A stretch of DNA of 62,969 bases from CAXSEF01 sp964236585 (GTDB taxonomy: Bacteria; Pseudomonadota; Alphaproteobacteria; Acetobacterales; Acetobacteraceae): the NCBI GenBank assembly GCA_964236585.1, contig CAXSFE010000006.1, positions 1 to 62,969 on the forward strand, in the 5' to 3' direction. A model generated the notes under the pieces. The model made no database searches. It was not told the DNA's origin and was given only the letters and a program-made list of their open reading frames with translations. A program made the translations under genes and the position numbers. Shown one piece after another: positions 16,878 through 24,739 of the stretch. Numbering within the stretch: the first letter of the stretch is position 1; each line of letters opens with the position of its first letter.

Positions 16878-17747
16878 TCAGCGGAACAGGCTGACCAGGC
16901 CAGACGGCGCCTGGTTCGAGATCGACAGCGACTGCTGGCCAAGCTGCTGCTTGATCTGCAGCGCAGTCAGGTTGGCCGACTCCTTGGCGAGGTCCGCATC
17001 CACCAGCGCGCCAAGACCCGTGTTCAGCGCGTCCATCTTGGCGCTGTTGAAGGTCTGCTGGTTTGTTATGAAATTCGCGTCTGAACCGCCCTGACTGGCC
17101 ACCGTATTAAGTGACGCGATGTCGGTCTTAAGGCTGGTCGACCCAGAGCCAGTGCCGGTACCGTTTACATACGCCTGTGCTGCAGCCTGCCCTGTCTGAC
17201 CGTTGCTAGTAAGTGCACCTGAGACATTAGTCAGAAAGGTCGTTAGATTGTAGAGGCTGCCGTCAAGCACCTTTGTGTTTCCAAGATCGTCAATTGTAAG
17301 CGTCTGCGACGCTGTCGCAGGCGTAGTGGTGCTTGTCGTCGTAATCAAGCTCTGCCCATTATAGCTTGCGCCGTTCAGGTAGTTCTTGAGCTGTGCTACA
17401 TCCTGGGTGAACTTAGCTGTATAATTAGCAGTCTCGTTGGTCGTACCCGCTGCGATATTGGTGAGGTCGGACGAGATCGTCTGCATGAAGGTGCTGGCAG
17501 AGTTGAGCGCCGAGTTGGTCACGCTCATCAGGCCGGTCGCATTGCCGAGCTGGTTGTTCACCGCCGTCAGCACGCTGACGTTGGAGCGCACGCCCTGCGC
17601 CACCGCGTAGGCCGCGCCGTCGTCGGTCGAGTCGGCGACCTTGTAGCCGGTGGAGATCTTCTTCTCGGTCGTCGCCAGCGCGCTCGAGGTCGCGTTCAGC
17701 GACATCAGCGCAGTCATGGCGCCAGTATTGGTGTTCACGGAGGTCAT
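16878..17747 (-). CDS. fliC: Flagellin
   Basis: Filament subunit of 289 residues. The D0/D1 N-terminus is conserved (MTSVNTNTGAMTALMSLNAT, then STGYKVADSTDDGAAYAVAQGVRSNVSVL), as is the C-terminus (DADLAKESANLTALQIKQQLGQQSLSISNQAP ending in SLFR). The middle, residues about 90-220, is Thr/Ser/Gly-rich, and its DNA (about 17090-17470) is visibly poorer in G+C and uses more A/T-ending codons than its surroundings. FlaF and FlbT downstream are expected to control its mRNA. The 129-bp upstream region is also A+T-richer, but I could not place a convincing sigma-54 site there. Confidence 0.96.
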   Translation of the reverse strand: MTSVNTNTGAMTALMSLNATSSALATTEKKISTGYKVADSTDDGAAYAVAQGVRSNVSVLTAVNNQLGNATGLMSVTNSALNSASTFMQTISSDLTNIAAGTTNETANYTAKFTQDVAQLKNYLNGASYNGQSLITTTSTTTPATASQTLTIDDLGNTKVLDGSLYNLTTFLTNVSGALTSNGQTGQAAAQAYVNGTGTGSGSTSLKTDIASLNTVASQGGSDANFITNQQTFNSAKMDALNTGLGALVDADLAKESANLTALQIKQQLGQQSLSISNQAPSGLVSLFR

Positions 17748-17876
17748 GGTGTCTTACCTTTAGTATCCGAAGTTCGTTCGTTGCCGCAGTTTTAGCGGCG
17801 CAGAAGCATCCTGAACCAGATGCCTTAACAGCACGTGAATCGTATCGAAAAAATCAGACCGTCTCAGCCGCTGGTC

Positions 17877-18893
17877 TCAGAGATACGAGACCAGCGACAG
17901 ATTCTGCATGTTCGAGATCAGCTTGTACGACGTCTCCAGCTGTGTCTGTAGCAGCGACTGCGTCGTCGCCAGCGACGCCACGTCCGCGTCCTCCACGCCC
18001 GACAGCTGCGTGGTCAGCGAGATCTTCGTGCTCGCCATCGTCGTCTGCGTCGCCGTCAGCTCGTCCTGCCGCTCGCCCAGCACGCCCTGGTCCGCCGTCA
18101 GCGCCGTCGTCGCCGTCCCGAGCTGCGTGGTCGCCGCCTGCACGAAGCCGGAATACCCCGCCGCCCCTGTCTGCGACGAGCTGAGCGCGCCGACCGTCGC
18201 CAGCGACTGCAGGATCTGCTGCATGTACGACGCGCTGGCCGACACCCCATACGGCACCGCCGCACCCGACCCGGTCTGCACCGTCTGCACCGTGGACTGT
18301 CCCGCCGTCGTCGAGAACACCCCCGACGTGCTGGCCCCAAGCGACGCGGCCTCCGTCGAGGCCAGGGTCGTGCCCAGCGTGCCCAGCGCCTGCACCGCGC
18401 TCGTCACCCCGGCGACGAAGCTGACCGTGCTGCCGGCCGGCACCGGCGGGTTGGTGCTGTCCTCCCCGGCAAAGATGTAGCTGTCCCCGTCCTTCGTGTT
18501 GAGCAGCGACACCACGCTGGCGAACGCGTCGCGTGCCTGCGCCGCGATATCGTCGAGCCCGGTGGCGCCGGTGCCGGACCCGCCGGCGGCGCTCAGCTTC
18601 GACAGCACGCCCTGCGTCAGCGAGCTGATCTGCGTCATCACTGTCTGCGTGACGCCCATCTGCGACGTCGCCGCCGTGATGCCGTCCGAGATCGCGTCGT
18701 TCTGCGCCATCTGCGGCCGCAGGTTGAGCGCAGTCAGCGCCCCGCTGCCCAGCCCGGCATAGGTGGTCGACACCAGCCCGGTCGACACCTCCTCGCTCAC
18801 CTGGGTCAGCTTCGCGTTGATCGAGCCCACGTTTCCCGACAGCTCCGCGAGCAGCCCGCGCGACGCGGGGGCCGCGGTCCCTGTCACGTTCAC
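17877..18893 (-). CDS. flgL: Flagellar hook-associated protein FlgL
   Basis: Hook-filament junction protein. The 338-residue frame starts at GTG 18891-18893, overlapping the flgK stop as GTGA; a second GTG lies two codons later at 18887. The flagellin-like N-terminus is visible (LSGNVGSINAKLTQVSEEVSTGLVSTTYAGLG), with the typical DGDSYIFAGEDSTNPPV, and the C-terminus ends in LLQTQLETSYKLISNMQNLSLVSYL. It was not taken from the longer frame that runs antisense-like through flgK. Confidence 0.9.
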   Translation of the reverse strand: MNVTGTAAPASRGLLAELSGNVGSINAKLTQVSEEVSTGLVSTTYAGLGSGALTALNLRPQMAQNDAISDGITAATSQMGVTQTVMTQISSLTQGVLSKLSAAGGSGTGATGLDDIAAQARDAFASVVSLLNTKDGDSYIFAGEDSTNPPVPAGSTVSFVAGVTSAVQALGTLGTTLASTEAASLGASTSGVFSTTAGQSTVQTVQTGSGAAVPYGVSASASYMQQILQSLATVGALSSSQTGAAGYSGFVQAATTQLGTATTALTADQGVLGERQDELTATQTTMASTKISLTTQLSGVEDADVASLATTQSLLQTQLETSYKLISNMQNLSLVSYL

Positions 18894-20311
18894 GGGTTCA
18901 CCGCCGCGAGCAGCGAGGTGAACATCGACTCCAGCGCCGAGATGATCTTCCCCCCGGCGCCGTAGGCGTTCTGCAGCCCGACCATGTTCGAAAGCTCCTG
19001 GTCCACGGACACGCCCGACGCGCTGTCGAGCTGGGAATTCAGCGAGGTCTGCACGCCGGTCTGCGTGGTCAGCGACGCGCTCGCCGCCGCGCTGTCCTGC
19101 GACTGCGACGCCACCAGCGTCGCCGCCTGCGACACCAGGTCCTGCGAACTGCCCTGCGCCGCGAACGTCGTGTTCAGCACGGCGTCGATGACCGTGGTGC
19201 TGCCGGCAGCACCGCTGGCCGTCCCCGACGTGCCGTCGCGCACCTGGCTCGGCGTGGCCGCGACCGCGGCGTTGACCTGGATCGACGAGGAGAGCCCGAC
19301 CGCGCTGGCCGGAGCTGCGGACACGGTCGCGGCGCCGGAGGTGAACAGGGTCAGGCCCTGCCCGCTGAACCGCGTCGCGAGCGTCTGCGAGTACGTGTCC
19401 AGCGTCGCCTGGTAGCCCGGCAGCGTGCTGTCGCGCAGGGTGAGGTTGGCGCCGATCGACCCGCCGGTGAGCGAGGCCGTCACGTCCAGCTTGCCGATGG
19501 TGATCGCCGGGATCGCCCCTGCCGCTCCCGGCGCCGCGCCCTTCGCGTAGGTGTCGCCCGGGGCGATCGTGAGGTCCGTGGTGGCCAGCGGCCCGTCCAC
19601 CCCGCGTGTCGGCAGCGACGTGCCGTCGTCCGTGGTGACGGTCATGTCGCCGCTCGCCGACACCTTGGTGTGCACCGACAGCAGGCCGCTCAGCGACGCC
19701 ACCTGCTCGTCGCGCTGGTTCTCGAGGTCGGCCGTGCTGGCACCCTGCGCCTTGAGCGACACGATCTGCGTCGACAGCGCGCCGATCTGTCCCAGCGCCT
19801 GGTTGGCGGTCGCCACCTGCTGCACCAGCGTGTCCTGCGCCGCCTGGCGCTGTGCCGTGTAGGTCTGCGACAGCGTGTTGATCCCGCCCGCCAGCGACTG
19901 CGCCGCGCCGACCACCGCCTGCTGCTGCGGCGCGCTGGACGGGTCGGTGCGCAGCGTGGTGAAGGCGGTCTGCAGTCCGCCCGCGAGGCTGGCCAGGCTG
20001 CTGCCGCCATCCCCGGTGGTGCCCTGCGCCGCATCGATGACGGACAGCGCGGCCGCCCTGGTCTGCAGCCCCGACACCGCCGCGTTCTGCGACAGCACGC
20101 TGGCCTGCAGCGGCGCGTCCAGCGCCCGCTGTGTCGGGCCCGACGCGACGCCGCTGGGCTCGGAGCCGGCCTCCAGCGAGGTCTGCACCGACACCTCGCG
20201 CACGTAGCCGGTGGTGCTGGCGTTGGCCACGTTCTGCGACACGACGCTGATCTGGCGCTGCACCACGGCAAGGCCGCTGCCGGCGATCGACAAGGCTGAT
20301 TCGAGGCTCAT
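18890..20311 (-). CDS. flgK: Flagellar hook-associated protein FlgK
   Basis: Hook-filament junction protein secreted by the flagellar export system. The 473-residue protein begins MSLESALSIAGSGLAVVQRQISVVSQNVANASTTGYVR, the rod/hook-family N-terminus. It has SNMVGLQNAYGAGGKIISALESMFTSLLAAVN at the C-terminus, which forms the coiled-coil partner. It precedes flgL with a 4-bp overlap and follows flgE by 70 bp. Confidence 0.94.
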   Translation of the reverse strand: MSLESALSIAGSGLAVVQRQISVVSQNVANASTTGYVREVSVQTSLEAGSEPSGVASGPTQRALDAPLQASVLSQNAAVSGLQTRAAALSVIDAAQGTTGDGGSSLASLAGGLQTAFTTLRTDPSSAPQQQAVVGAAQSLAGGINTLSQTYTAQRQAAQDTLVQQVATANQALGQIGALSTQIVSLKAQGASTADLENQRDEQVASLSGLLSVHTKVSASGDMTVTTDDGTSLPTRGVDGPLATTDLTIAPGDTYAKGAAPGAAGAIPAITIGKLDVTASLTGGSIGANLTLRDSTLPGYQATLDTYSQTLATRFSGQGLTLFTSGAATVSAAPASAVGLSSSIQVNAAVAATPSQVRDGTSGTASGAAGSTTVIDAVLNTTFAAQGSSQDLVSQAATLVASQSQDSAAASASLTTQTGVQTSLNSQLDSASGVSVDQELSNMVGLQNAYGAGGKIISALESMFTSLLAAVNP

Positions 20312-20341
20312 CCGACTGCTCCTGCTGCCGGGACCCGCGCT

Positions 20342-20356
20342 GCCGACCCGGTGCCA
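20342..20356 (-). promoter_or_regulatory. Possible sigma-54 promoter upstream of flgK
   Basis: On the minus strand the site reads TGGCACC-GGGT-CGGC, with the GG and GC dinucleotides at the required 12-bp offset, 31 bp before the flgK ATG. TGGCAC is exact but the TT before GC is replaced by CG. In DNA this rich in G+C a chance match is possible. Confidence 0.35.
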
Positions 20357-20381
20357 CCGGGCCGGCGTCGCCGGGCCGGGG

Positions 20382-21644
20382 CTACTGGATGGTATTGATC
20401 GTCGTGGTTAACATCTGGTTTGCGGCCGTGATCATCTTCGCGTTGGCGCCGTATGCCTGCTGCGCCACGATCAGCTTGGTCAGCTCGGTGGCGATGTCGA
20501 CGTTCGAGTTCTCCGTCGAGCCGATGTCCAGGCTGCCGGCGCCGTTCGCGTTCTGCACGTTCACCAGCCCGTTGCCGGACGCCGCGGTCGCCGTGAATGC
20601 CTCGCCGTTCTGCCGCTGCAGCGCATTGGCGTTGCCGAACGTCACCACCGGCACCTGCGCCAGCGTGCGCGTGGTGCCGTTGTCGTAGCTGGCCACCACG
20701 CTGCCGTTCGACTGGATGCTGACCCCGGTGTAGTTGCCCGCGGTGACGCCGTCCGCGGTGATGTTGCGCGACGCGTACGGCAGGCCGGCGAACTGCGTCA
20801 CCCCGTCCGACAGGCCGCTCGTCCCGAGGTTGAACGCGACGTTGCCCCACGTCGTCGGCACCGTGACGCCCTGCTCGCCCGGCGTCGTCTGCGTCGCGAG
20901 CGGCGCGCCGGACCCGGACGCCGTGAAGGTGTTCAGCGTCCCGTTCGCGTTGAACGTCGCGGTCCCGACGTTGGCGGCCGCGCCTCCGTCCTGCGCCACG
21001 GACAGAGTCCAGTTGGTCGAGCCAGTCACCGGCGTCCATGTCAGCGCCAGGGTGTGCGAGGCACCGGCGGCGTCGTACGCGCTCACCGTGGTGGTGTCGG
21101 CCGTCGTGCCGCCTTCCGGCAGGTTGGACGCCACCACGACGTTGGCGGTCTGGACAGGCGGGTTCTGGTTCTGGTTGATCTTGATCGGCGACAGCGCGCC
21201 CTGGATCACGTTGCCCTTCGCGTCCGCCGGCCAGCCGTTGAGGTAGCCGCCCGCGCTGTTGACCATGTAGCCGGCCTTGTCGACGGTGAAGTCGCCGGTG
21301 CGCGTGTACTCGGGCGTGTTGTTCAGGATCGGCACGCCGGCCGCGGTGACGCCGCTCTCCGTGCTGACCTGGAAGAAGCCCTGCCCGGAGATCGCCATCG
21401 CCGTGGTGTCGGTGCTGGTCTCGATCGTGCCCTGCACATTGTTCTCGTAGTCCGGCCGCGTCGCCACCGAGCCGGACTGGTTCTCCGTCGCCGTTGAGCT
21501 GCTCAGATAGTCGATGAAGCTGGTGTTGATCCCCTTGAAGCCGATGGTCTGGCTGTTGGCGACGTTGTCGCTGATGTTGGTGAAGGCGGCGGACTGCGCG
21601 GTCAGTCCGCTCACCGCGGTGTTGAGTGCGCCGAACAGCGACAT
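20382..21644 (-). CDS. flgE: Flagellar hook protein FlgE
   Basis: Hook subunit of 420 residues. The start MSLFGALNTAVSGLTAQSAAFTNISDNVANSQTIGFKG is the classical hook/rod N-terminus, with a GAGGAGAG ribosome-binding site. GQGFFQVSTESG and the C-terminal motif SNVDIATELTKLIVAQQAYGANAKMITAANQMLTTTINTI are typical. The much longer open frame across the opposite-strand fliK is a shadow. Its promoter region carries a near-consensus sigma-54 site, which fits FlbD control. Confidence 0.96.
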   Translation of the reverse strand: MSLFGALNTAVSGLTAQSAAFTNISDNVANSQTIGFKGINTSFIDYLSSSTATENQSGSVATRPDYENNVQGTIETSTDTTAMAISGQGFFQVSTESGVTAAGVPILNNTPEYTRTGDFTVDKAGYMVNSAGGYLNGWPADAKGNVIQGALSPIKINQNQNPPVQTANVVVASNLPEGGTTADTTTVSAYDAAGASHTLALTWTPVTGSTNWTLSVAQDGGAAANVGTATFNANGTLNTFTASGSGAPLATQTTPGEQGVTVPTTWGNVAFNLGTSGLSDGVTQFAGLPYASRNITADGVTAGNYTGVSIQSNGSVVASYDNGTTRTLAQVPVVTFGNANALQRQNGEAFTATAASGNGLVNVQNANGAGSLDIGSTENSNVDIATELTKLIVAQQAYGANAKMITAANQMLTTTINTIQ

Positions 21645-21677
21645 GGAACTCTCCTCGTTGGGTCTGGCGCCGGCAAG

Positions 21678-21692
21678 GCAGAAACCGTGCCA
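21678..21692 (-). promoter_or_regulatory. Sigma-54 promoter of flgE
   Basis: On the minus strand TGGCACG-GTTT-CTGC matches the -24/-12 consensus TGGCACG-N4-TTGC at all but one position, with correct GG to GC spacing. It lies 34 bp before the flgE start. FlbD, the likely activator, is encoded in the same block. Confidence 0.75.
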
Positions 21693-21900
21693 GCGTCCGC
21701 GCCCGTCGAAAGGCCTGTACGAGGCGTCGCGCACGCCCTTCCGCAGCCCGCAGGGCCGTCGCTGCCGGGCTCGATACCGCCTCCCGGCAGGATCTGCCGG
21801 GCACGTCCTGCATGGCTGGCGCAGTGCGCACAGCGTCGCCGCCCAAGCCGGACGTGGCCTGGAACTTGCTGCCATGCCGCCCGAACGCCGGGACACCAGA

Positions 21901-23685
21901 ATGCCAGCCTCTGCCATCGCCGAGCTGCCCATCGTGCACAGGCCCGACTCCCGGTCGGACGCCGCCCGGAGCCGCGCGAGCGACGACGGCTTCGGCGCCG
22001 CGCTCGACACGGCAACCTTGCCCCGCACGCCGAAGCTCCCCCAGCCCTCGCCCGCCGCCACGGCCAGCGGCGGCTCGCCTGCGGTCCGGGCCACCGCGAG
22101 AACGATCCCCTCCGCCGGCTCACGGCCCGCCACGCCGGCATCGGAAGGCCCCGCCACGGCCGACGAGACCGCGGCCGGACCCGTACCGAAACCGGGCCAG
22201 ACCGCGATCCCGCCGGCCGGAGCGGCGGCCGCGATTGCCACGCCCGACCCGGCCGAGCCTGGGCCGCTGCTCGCCACGGACGCCGCAACGTCCGGCACCG
22301 CGGATGTTCCCGCGCTCGTGCCGCAGGGCATGAACGCAGCGACGATCACCGTCGCCGGCCTGCTGCCCGCGCGGCACGGCACGGACAGCGCGCCCTCGCG
22401 CCATGCCGCGGACAGCGATCCCGCCGCACAGGCTGCGGTGCAGGTCGTGGCCGGTGACCCGGCCCCCGCGCCGCCTCCCGTGTTCCCGCCCGCAGCGTCG
22501 CTTCCGGATGCCGCCCAAGCCGGACCGTCGGCCGGCCGAACAACAGACACCGCTGTTGCGGCCGGGTCCATGGCCGGGCCCGACACAACCGCCCCTGCCA
22601 TGGCGGAGGCCAGCGTCGCCGCAGACGCACCGGCTGATGCAGCCGCCGCACCGGCCAGCCCGGCGGCACCATCGACCGTCCCCTCCGGTTCGGTTCGCGG
22701 CACTTTGCTCCCGGACACCTCCGCCGCCCGCCCCGATGTCGCAGCGGCCCTGCATGCGGCCACCGACGCAGCGCAGCCGTGGCCGGGGCGTTCCGCCACT
22801 GTCCCGGTACCCGCAAGCTCCGCCGCAGGTCCACGCGGCGGCGCGACCCAGCCGGCGTCGGTCCCGTCCGCCTCCAGCCAGCCCGCGTCGCCCAGCATCA
22901 CGCCGGCCCAGGCCGCATCGTCCCAGCCCGCCGGCACAGGGCACGCCGGACCGGACGCGTCATTGACGGCACGCCACGCCCTGGCAGATCCGGGGGCAAG
23001 CGTGACACCCGCCACCGACGTCGCGACCCAGCCGGCGCCCGGCCAGGCGGACGCGTTCCAGATGGCGGCACAGGGCCCGGCCCAGGCCTCGACCCTCCTG
23101 ACAGCCCAGCCCGGCTCGCCGGCAATCCCGGCCGCCGCGCCCGCGCCGGCCGCCTCGCCTGCGGTATCGGCCGAGCCTGCGGCTTCCCCCGCGGCGCAGG
23201 TCGTCCCGGCGGTGCTGGCGATGCACAGCGCCAACGGCGCGCAGAACATGATGCTGCGCCTGACCCCGGCCGAGCTTGGCACCGTGCAGGTCCAGATCAC
23301 CCGCGACCATGACGGCGCCGCATCGGTCTCCGTGCTTGTGGAGCGGCCGGAGACGCTGCGCCTCCTGCTGCACGACCAGGCGCAGCTGCAGCATGCCCTG
23401 ACCCAGGCCGGCCTGCCGCAGGACCGGACGCTGTCGCTCCAGCAGGCCCCGGCCGGCAGCTTCGTCAGCCAGGACCACAACGCCTCCGCCCGCGATCCCG
23501 GCCAGAACACCGGCCAGGGCGCGGGTGACGCGGGCGGCGAGCCCGGCCAGGCCGGTCGCGACAGCGGCGCCCGGCAGAACGCCGACCAGGGACAGAGCAC
23601 GCGCTCCGGCTCCGGCCGCGCCGTGTCCGCCCTCCAGTCCTACGCCTCGGCCTGGCAGCCCGCCGGCATCGACATCACCGCCTGA
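21901..23685 (+). CDS. fliK: Flagellar hook-length control protein FliK
   Basis: Molecular ruler that switches export from hook to filament substrates. The first 430 or so residues are Ala/Pro/Thr-rich and of low complexity, as is usual for FliK. The conserved Flg_hook domain follows near the C-terminus: MMLRLTPAELGTVQVQITRDHDGAASVSVLVERPETLRLLLHDQAQLQHALTQAGL. The frame is open to 21514, inside flgE on the other strand. ATG 21901 (594 residues) or 21874 are the plausible starts. It is followed 15 bp later by flgD, a normal partner. Confidence 0.88.
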   Translation: MPASAIAELPIVHRPDSRSDAARSRASDDGFGAALDTATLPRTPKLPQPSPAATASGGSPAVRATARTIPSAGSRPATPASEGPATADETAAGPVPKPGQTAIPPAGAAAAIATPDPAEPGPLLATDAATSGTADVPALVPQGMNAATITVAGLLPARHGTDSAPSRHAADSDPAAQAAVQVVAGDPAPAPPPVFPPAASLPDAAQAGPSAGRTTDTAVAAGSMAGPDTTAPAMAEASVAADAPADAAAAPASPAAPSTVPSGSVRGTLLPDTSAARPDVAAALHAATDAAQPWPGRSATVPVPASSAAGPRGGATQPASVPSASSQPASPSITPAQAASSQPAGTGHAGPDASLTARHALADPGASVTPATDVATQPAPGQADAFQMAAQGPAQASTLLTAQPGSPAIPAAAPAPAASPAVSAEPAASPAAQVVPAVLAMHSANGAQNMMLRLTPAELGTVQVQITRDHDGAASVSVLVERPETLRLLLHDQAQLQHALTQAGLPQDRTLSLQQAPAGSFVSQDHNASARDPGQNTGQGAGDAGGEPGQAGRDSGARQNADQGQSTRSGSGRAVSALQSYASAWQPAGIDITA

Positions 23686-23700
23686 ACCCGGGAACCCCTC

Positions 23701-24387
23701 ATGACCAGCATCGCCACCAGCACCTCCGGCACCGCGGCCGCCGGCGCCACCGCGTCGAGCACCGGCACCACCGCCGGCGTCAACGCGCTGACCTCGCTCG
23801 CCGACAACTTCCAGAGCTTCCTGAGCCTGCTGACCACGCAGCTGCAGAACCAGGACCCGACCAGCCCGATGGACACCAACCAGTTCACCAGCGAGCTGGT
23901 GCAGATGACCAGCGTCCAGCAGCAGGTCAGCACCAACAGCAACCTGACCCAGCTGATTGCCCTGACCCAGGGCAGCCAGGTGCTGCAGTCCACCGCGCTG
24001 GTCGGCAAGACTGCGGACGTCACCTCGAGCAACATCGCGCTGCAGAACGGCAGCGGCGAGCTGCAGTTCAACACGACATCGGCCGAGCCGATCGCCATCG
24101 CGATCACCGACGCCTCGGGCGCGACGATCAAGACCGCCACCCTGACCTCGGCCGCCGGCGCCAACACCTGGAAGTGGAACGGAACCAGCGACTCCGGCAA
24201 CTCCGTCGCGGACGGCAGCTACGCCGTGGCCGTGGTGACGCCGAGCGCCACCGGCACCACGACCGTTGCGGTACCGTTCACCGTGCAGGGCACCGTCACC
24301 GGGCTGGTCAAGAGCGGCACGTCGACGAACCTGCAGCTTGGCGCCACTTCGGTGGACATCAGCGCACTGCAGTCGCTGGTGAACTGA
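23701..24387 (+). CDS. flgD: Flagellar hook assembly (cap) protein FlgD
   Basis: Scaffold that caps the growing hook. The 228-residue protein has the conserved N-terminal block FLSLLTTQLQNQDPTSPMDTNQFTSELVQMTSVQQQV, then the Ig-like/tudor C-terminal part with GANTWKWNGTSDSGNSVADGSYAVAV. Its stop is followed by a 124-bp gap that holds the probable promoter of the fliF operon. Confidence 0.95.
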   Translation: MTSIATSTSGTAAAGATASSTGTTAGVNALTSLADNFQSFLSLLTTQLQNQDPTSPMDTNQFTSELVQMTSVQQQVSTNSNLTQLIALTQGSQVLQSTALVGKTADVTSSNIALQNGSGELQFNTTSAEPIAIAITDASGATIKTATLTSAAGANTWKWNGTSDSGNSVADGSYAVAVVTPSATGTTTVAVPFTVQGTVTGLVKSGTSTNLQLGATSVDISALQSLVN

Positions 24388-24440
24388 ACCGGCGCGGTCG
24401 GGCCGCACCATCTGCGGACCGGGCAACAAATGCCGAGCCG

Positions 24441-24455
24441 TTAACTGAGGGGTAA
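24441..24455 (+). promoter_or_regulatory. CtrA-box-like site before the fliF operon
   Basis: The sequence is TTAA-N7-GTAA, one base from the CtrA consensus TTAA-N7-TTAA. It lies 57 bp upstream of the first ATG of the fliF operon, in one of the few intergenic spots with TTAA. CtrA itself is encoded at 38.1 kb, and CtrA drives the fliF class of genes in Caulobacter. Confidence 0.5.
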
Positions 24456-24511
24456 GTCCGGCCCGCCACCTTGTGCCTGCCGGCAGAACGCCGGTGGAGC
24501 GGAAGAGCGGA

Positions 24512-24739
24512 ATGACGGACGCGACCCAGCCCCAAGACGCCGGCGTGCCTCCTGGCGCCGAGCCGGACATGCCGCGTCAGGGCGCGAGCCGGGTGGCGGC
24601 CCAGGACGCGTCGGCACCGGTTCCGGAGAGCACCGCTGCACGCGCCCCGTGGCGGACCCTGCCGCCGGCCGCACCCTGGTCGTCCCTTGCGCCGCGCCTG
24701 TCAGCCGCCGCGCCGCAGTCCCGGCAAAGCGCGCCGTGA
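24512..24739 (+). CDS. Small hypothetical protein translationally coupled to fliF
   Basis: A 75-residue frame beginning MTDATQPQDAGVPPGAEPD, rich in Ala, Pro and Ser, with no recognised domain. ATG 24512 has a purine-rich GGAAGAG sequence before it. Its TGA stop overlaps the GTG start of fliF as GTGA, the same coupling used elsewhere in this block. It may be a real small gene or a leader that lets ribosomes reach fliF. The alternative is that fliF itself begins at an in-frame GTG at 24649, in which case this ORF would be spurious. Confidence 0.4.
   Translation: MTDATQPQDAGVPPGAEPDMPRQGASRVAAQDASAPVPESTAARAPWRTLPPAAPWSSLAPRLSAAAPQSRQSAP

Noticed and set aside
17748..17876. Sigma-54 promoter for flagellin
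   Set aside because: The best match (TGGTTCAGGATGC) has GG-GC spacing 2 bp too short, and another candidate lacks the conserved bases; not called.
20382..23600. 1072-codon minus-strand frame extending flgE through fliK
   Set aside because: Only its last 420 codons are family-like; FlgE has a clear start and ribosome-binding site at 21644, and the rest is antisense to fliK.
24649..24735. In-frame upstream GTG start for fliF at 24649
   Set aside because: Adds 29 residues unlike known FliF N-termini; GTG 24736 overlaps the stop of the preceding ORF in the way used elsewhere in this block. It cannot be excluded without start-site data.
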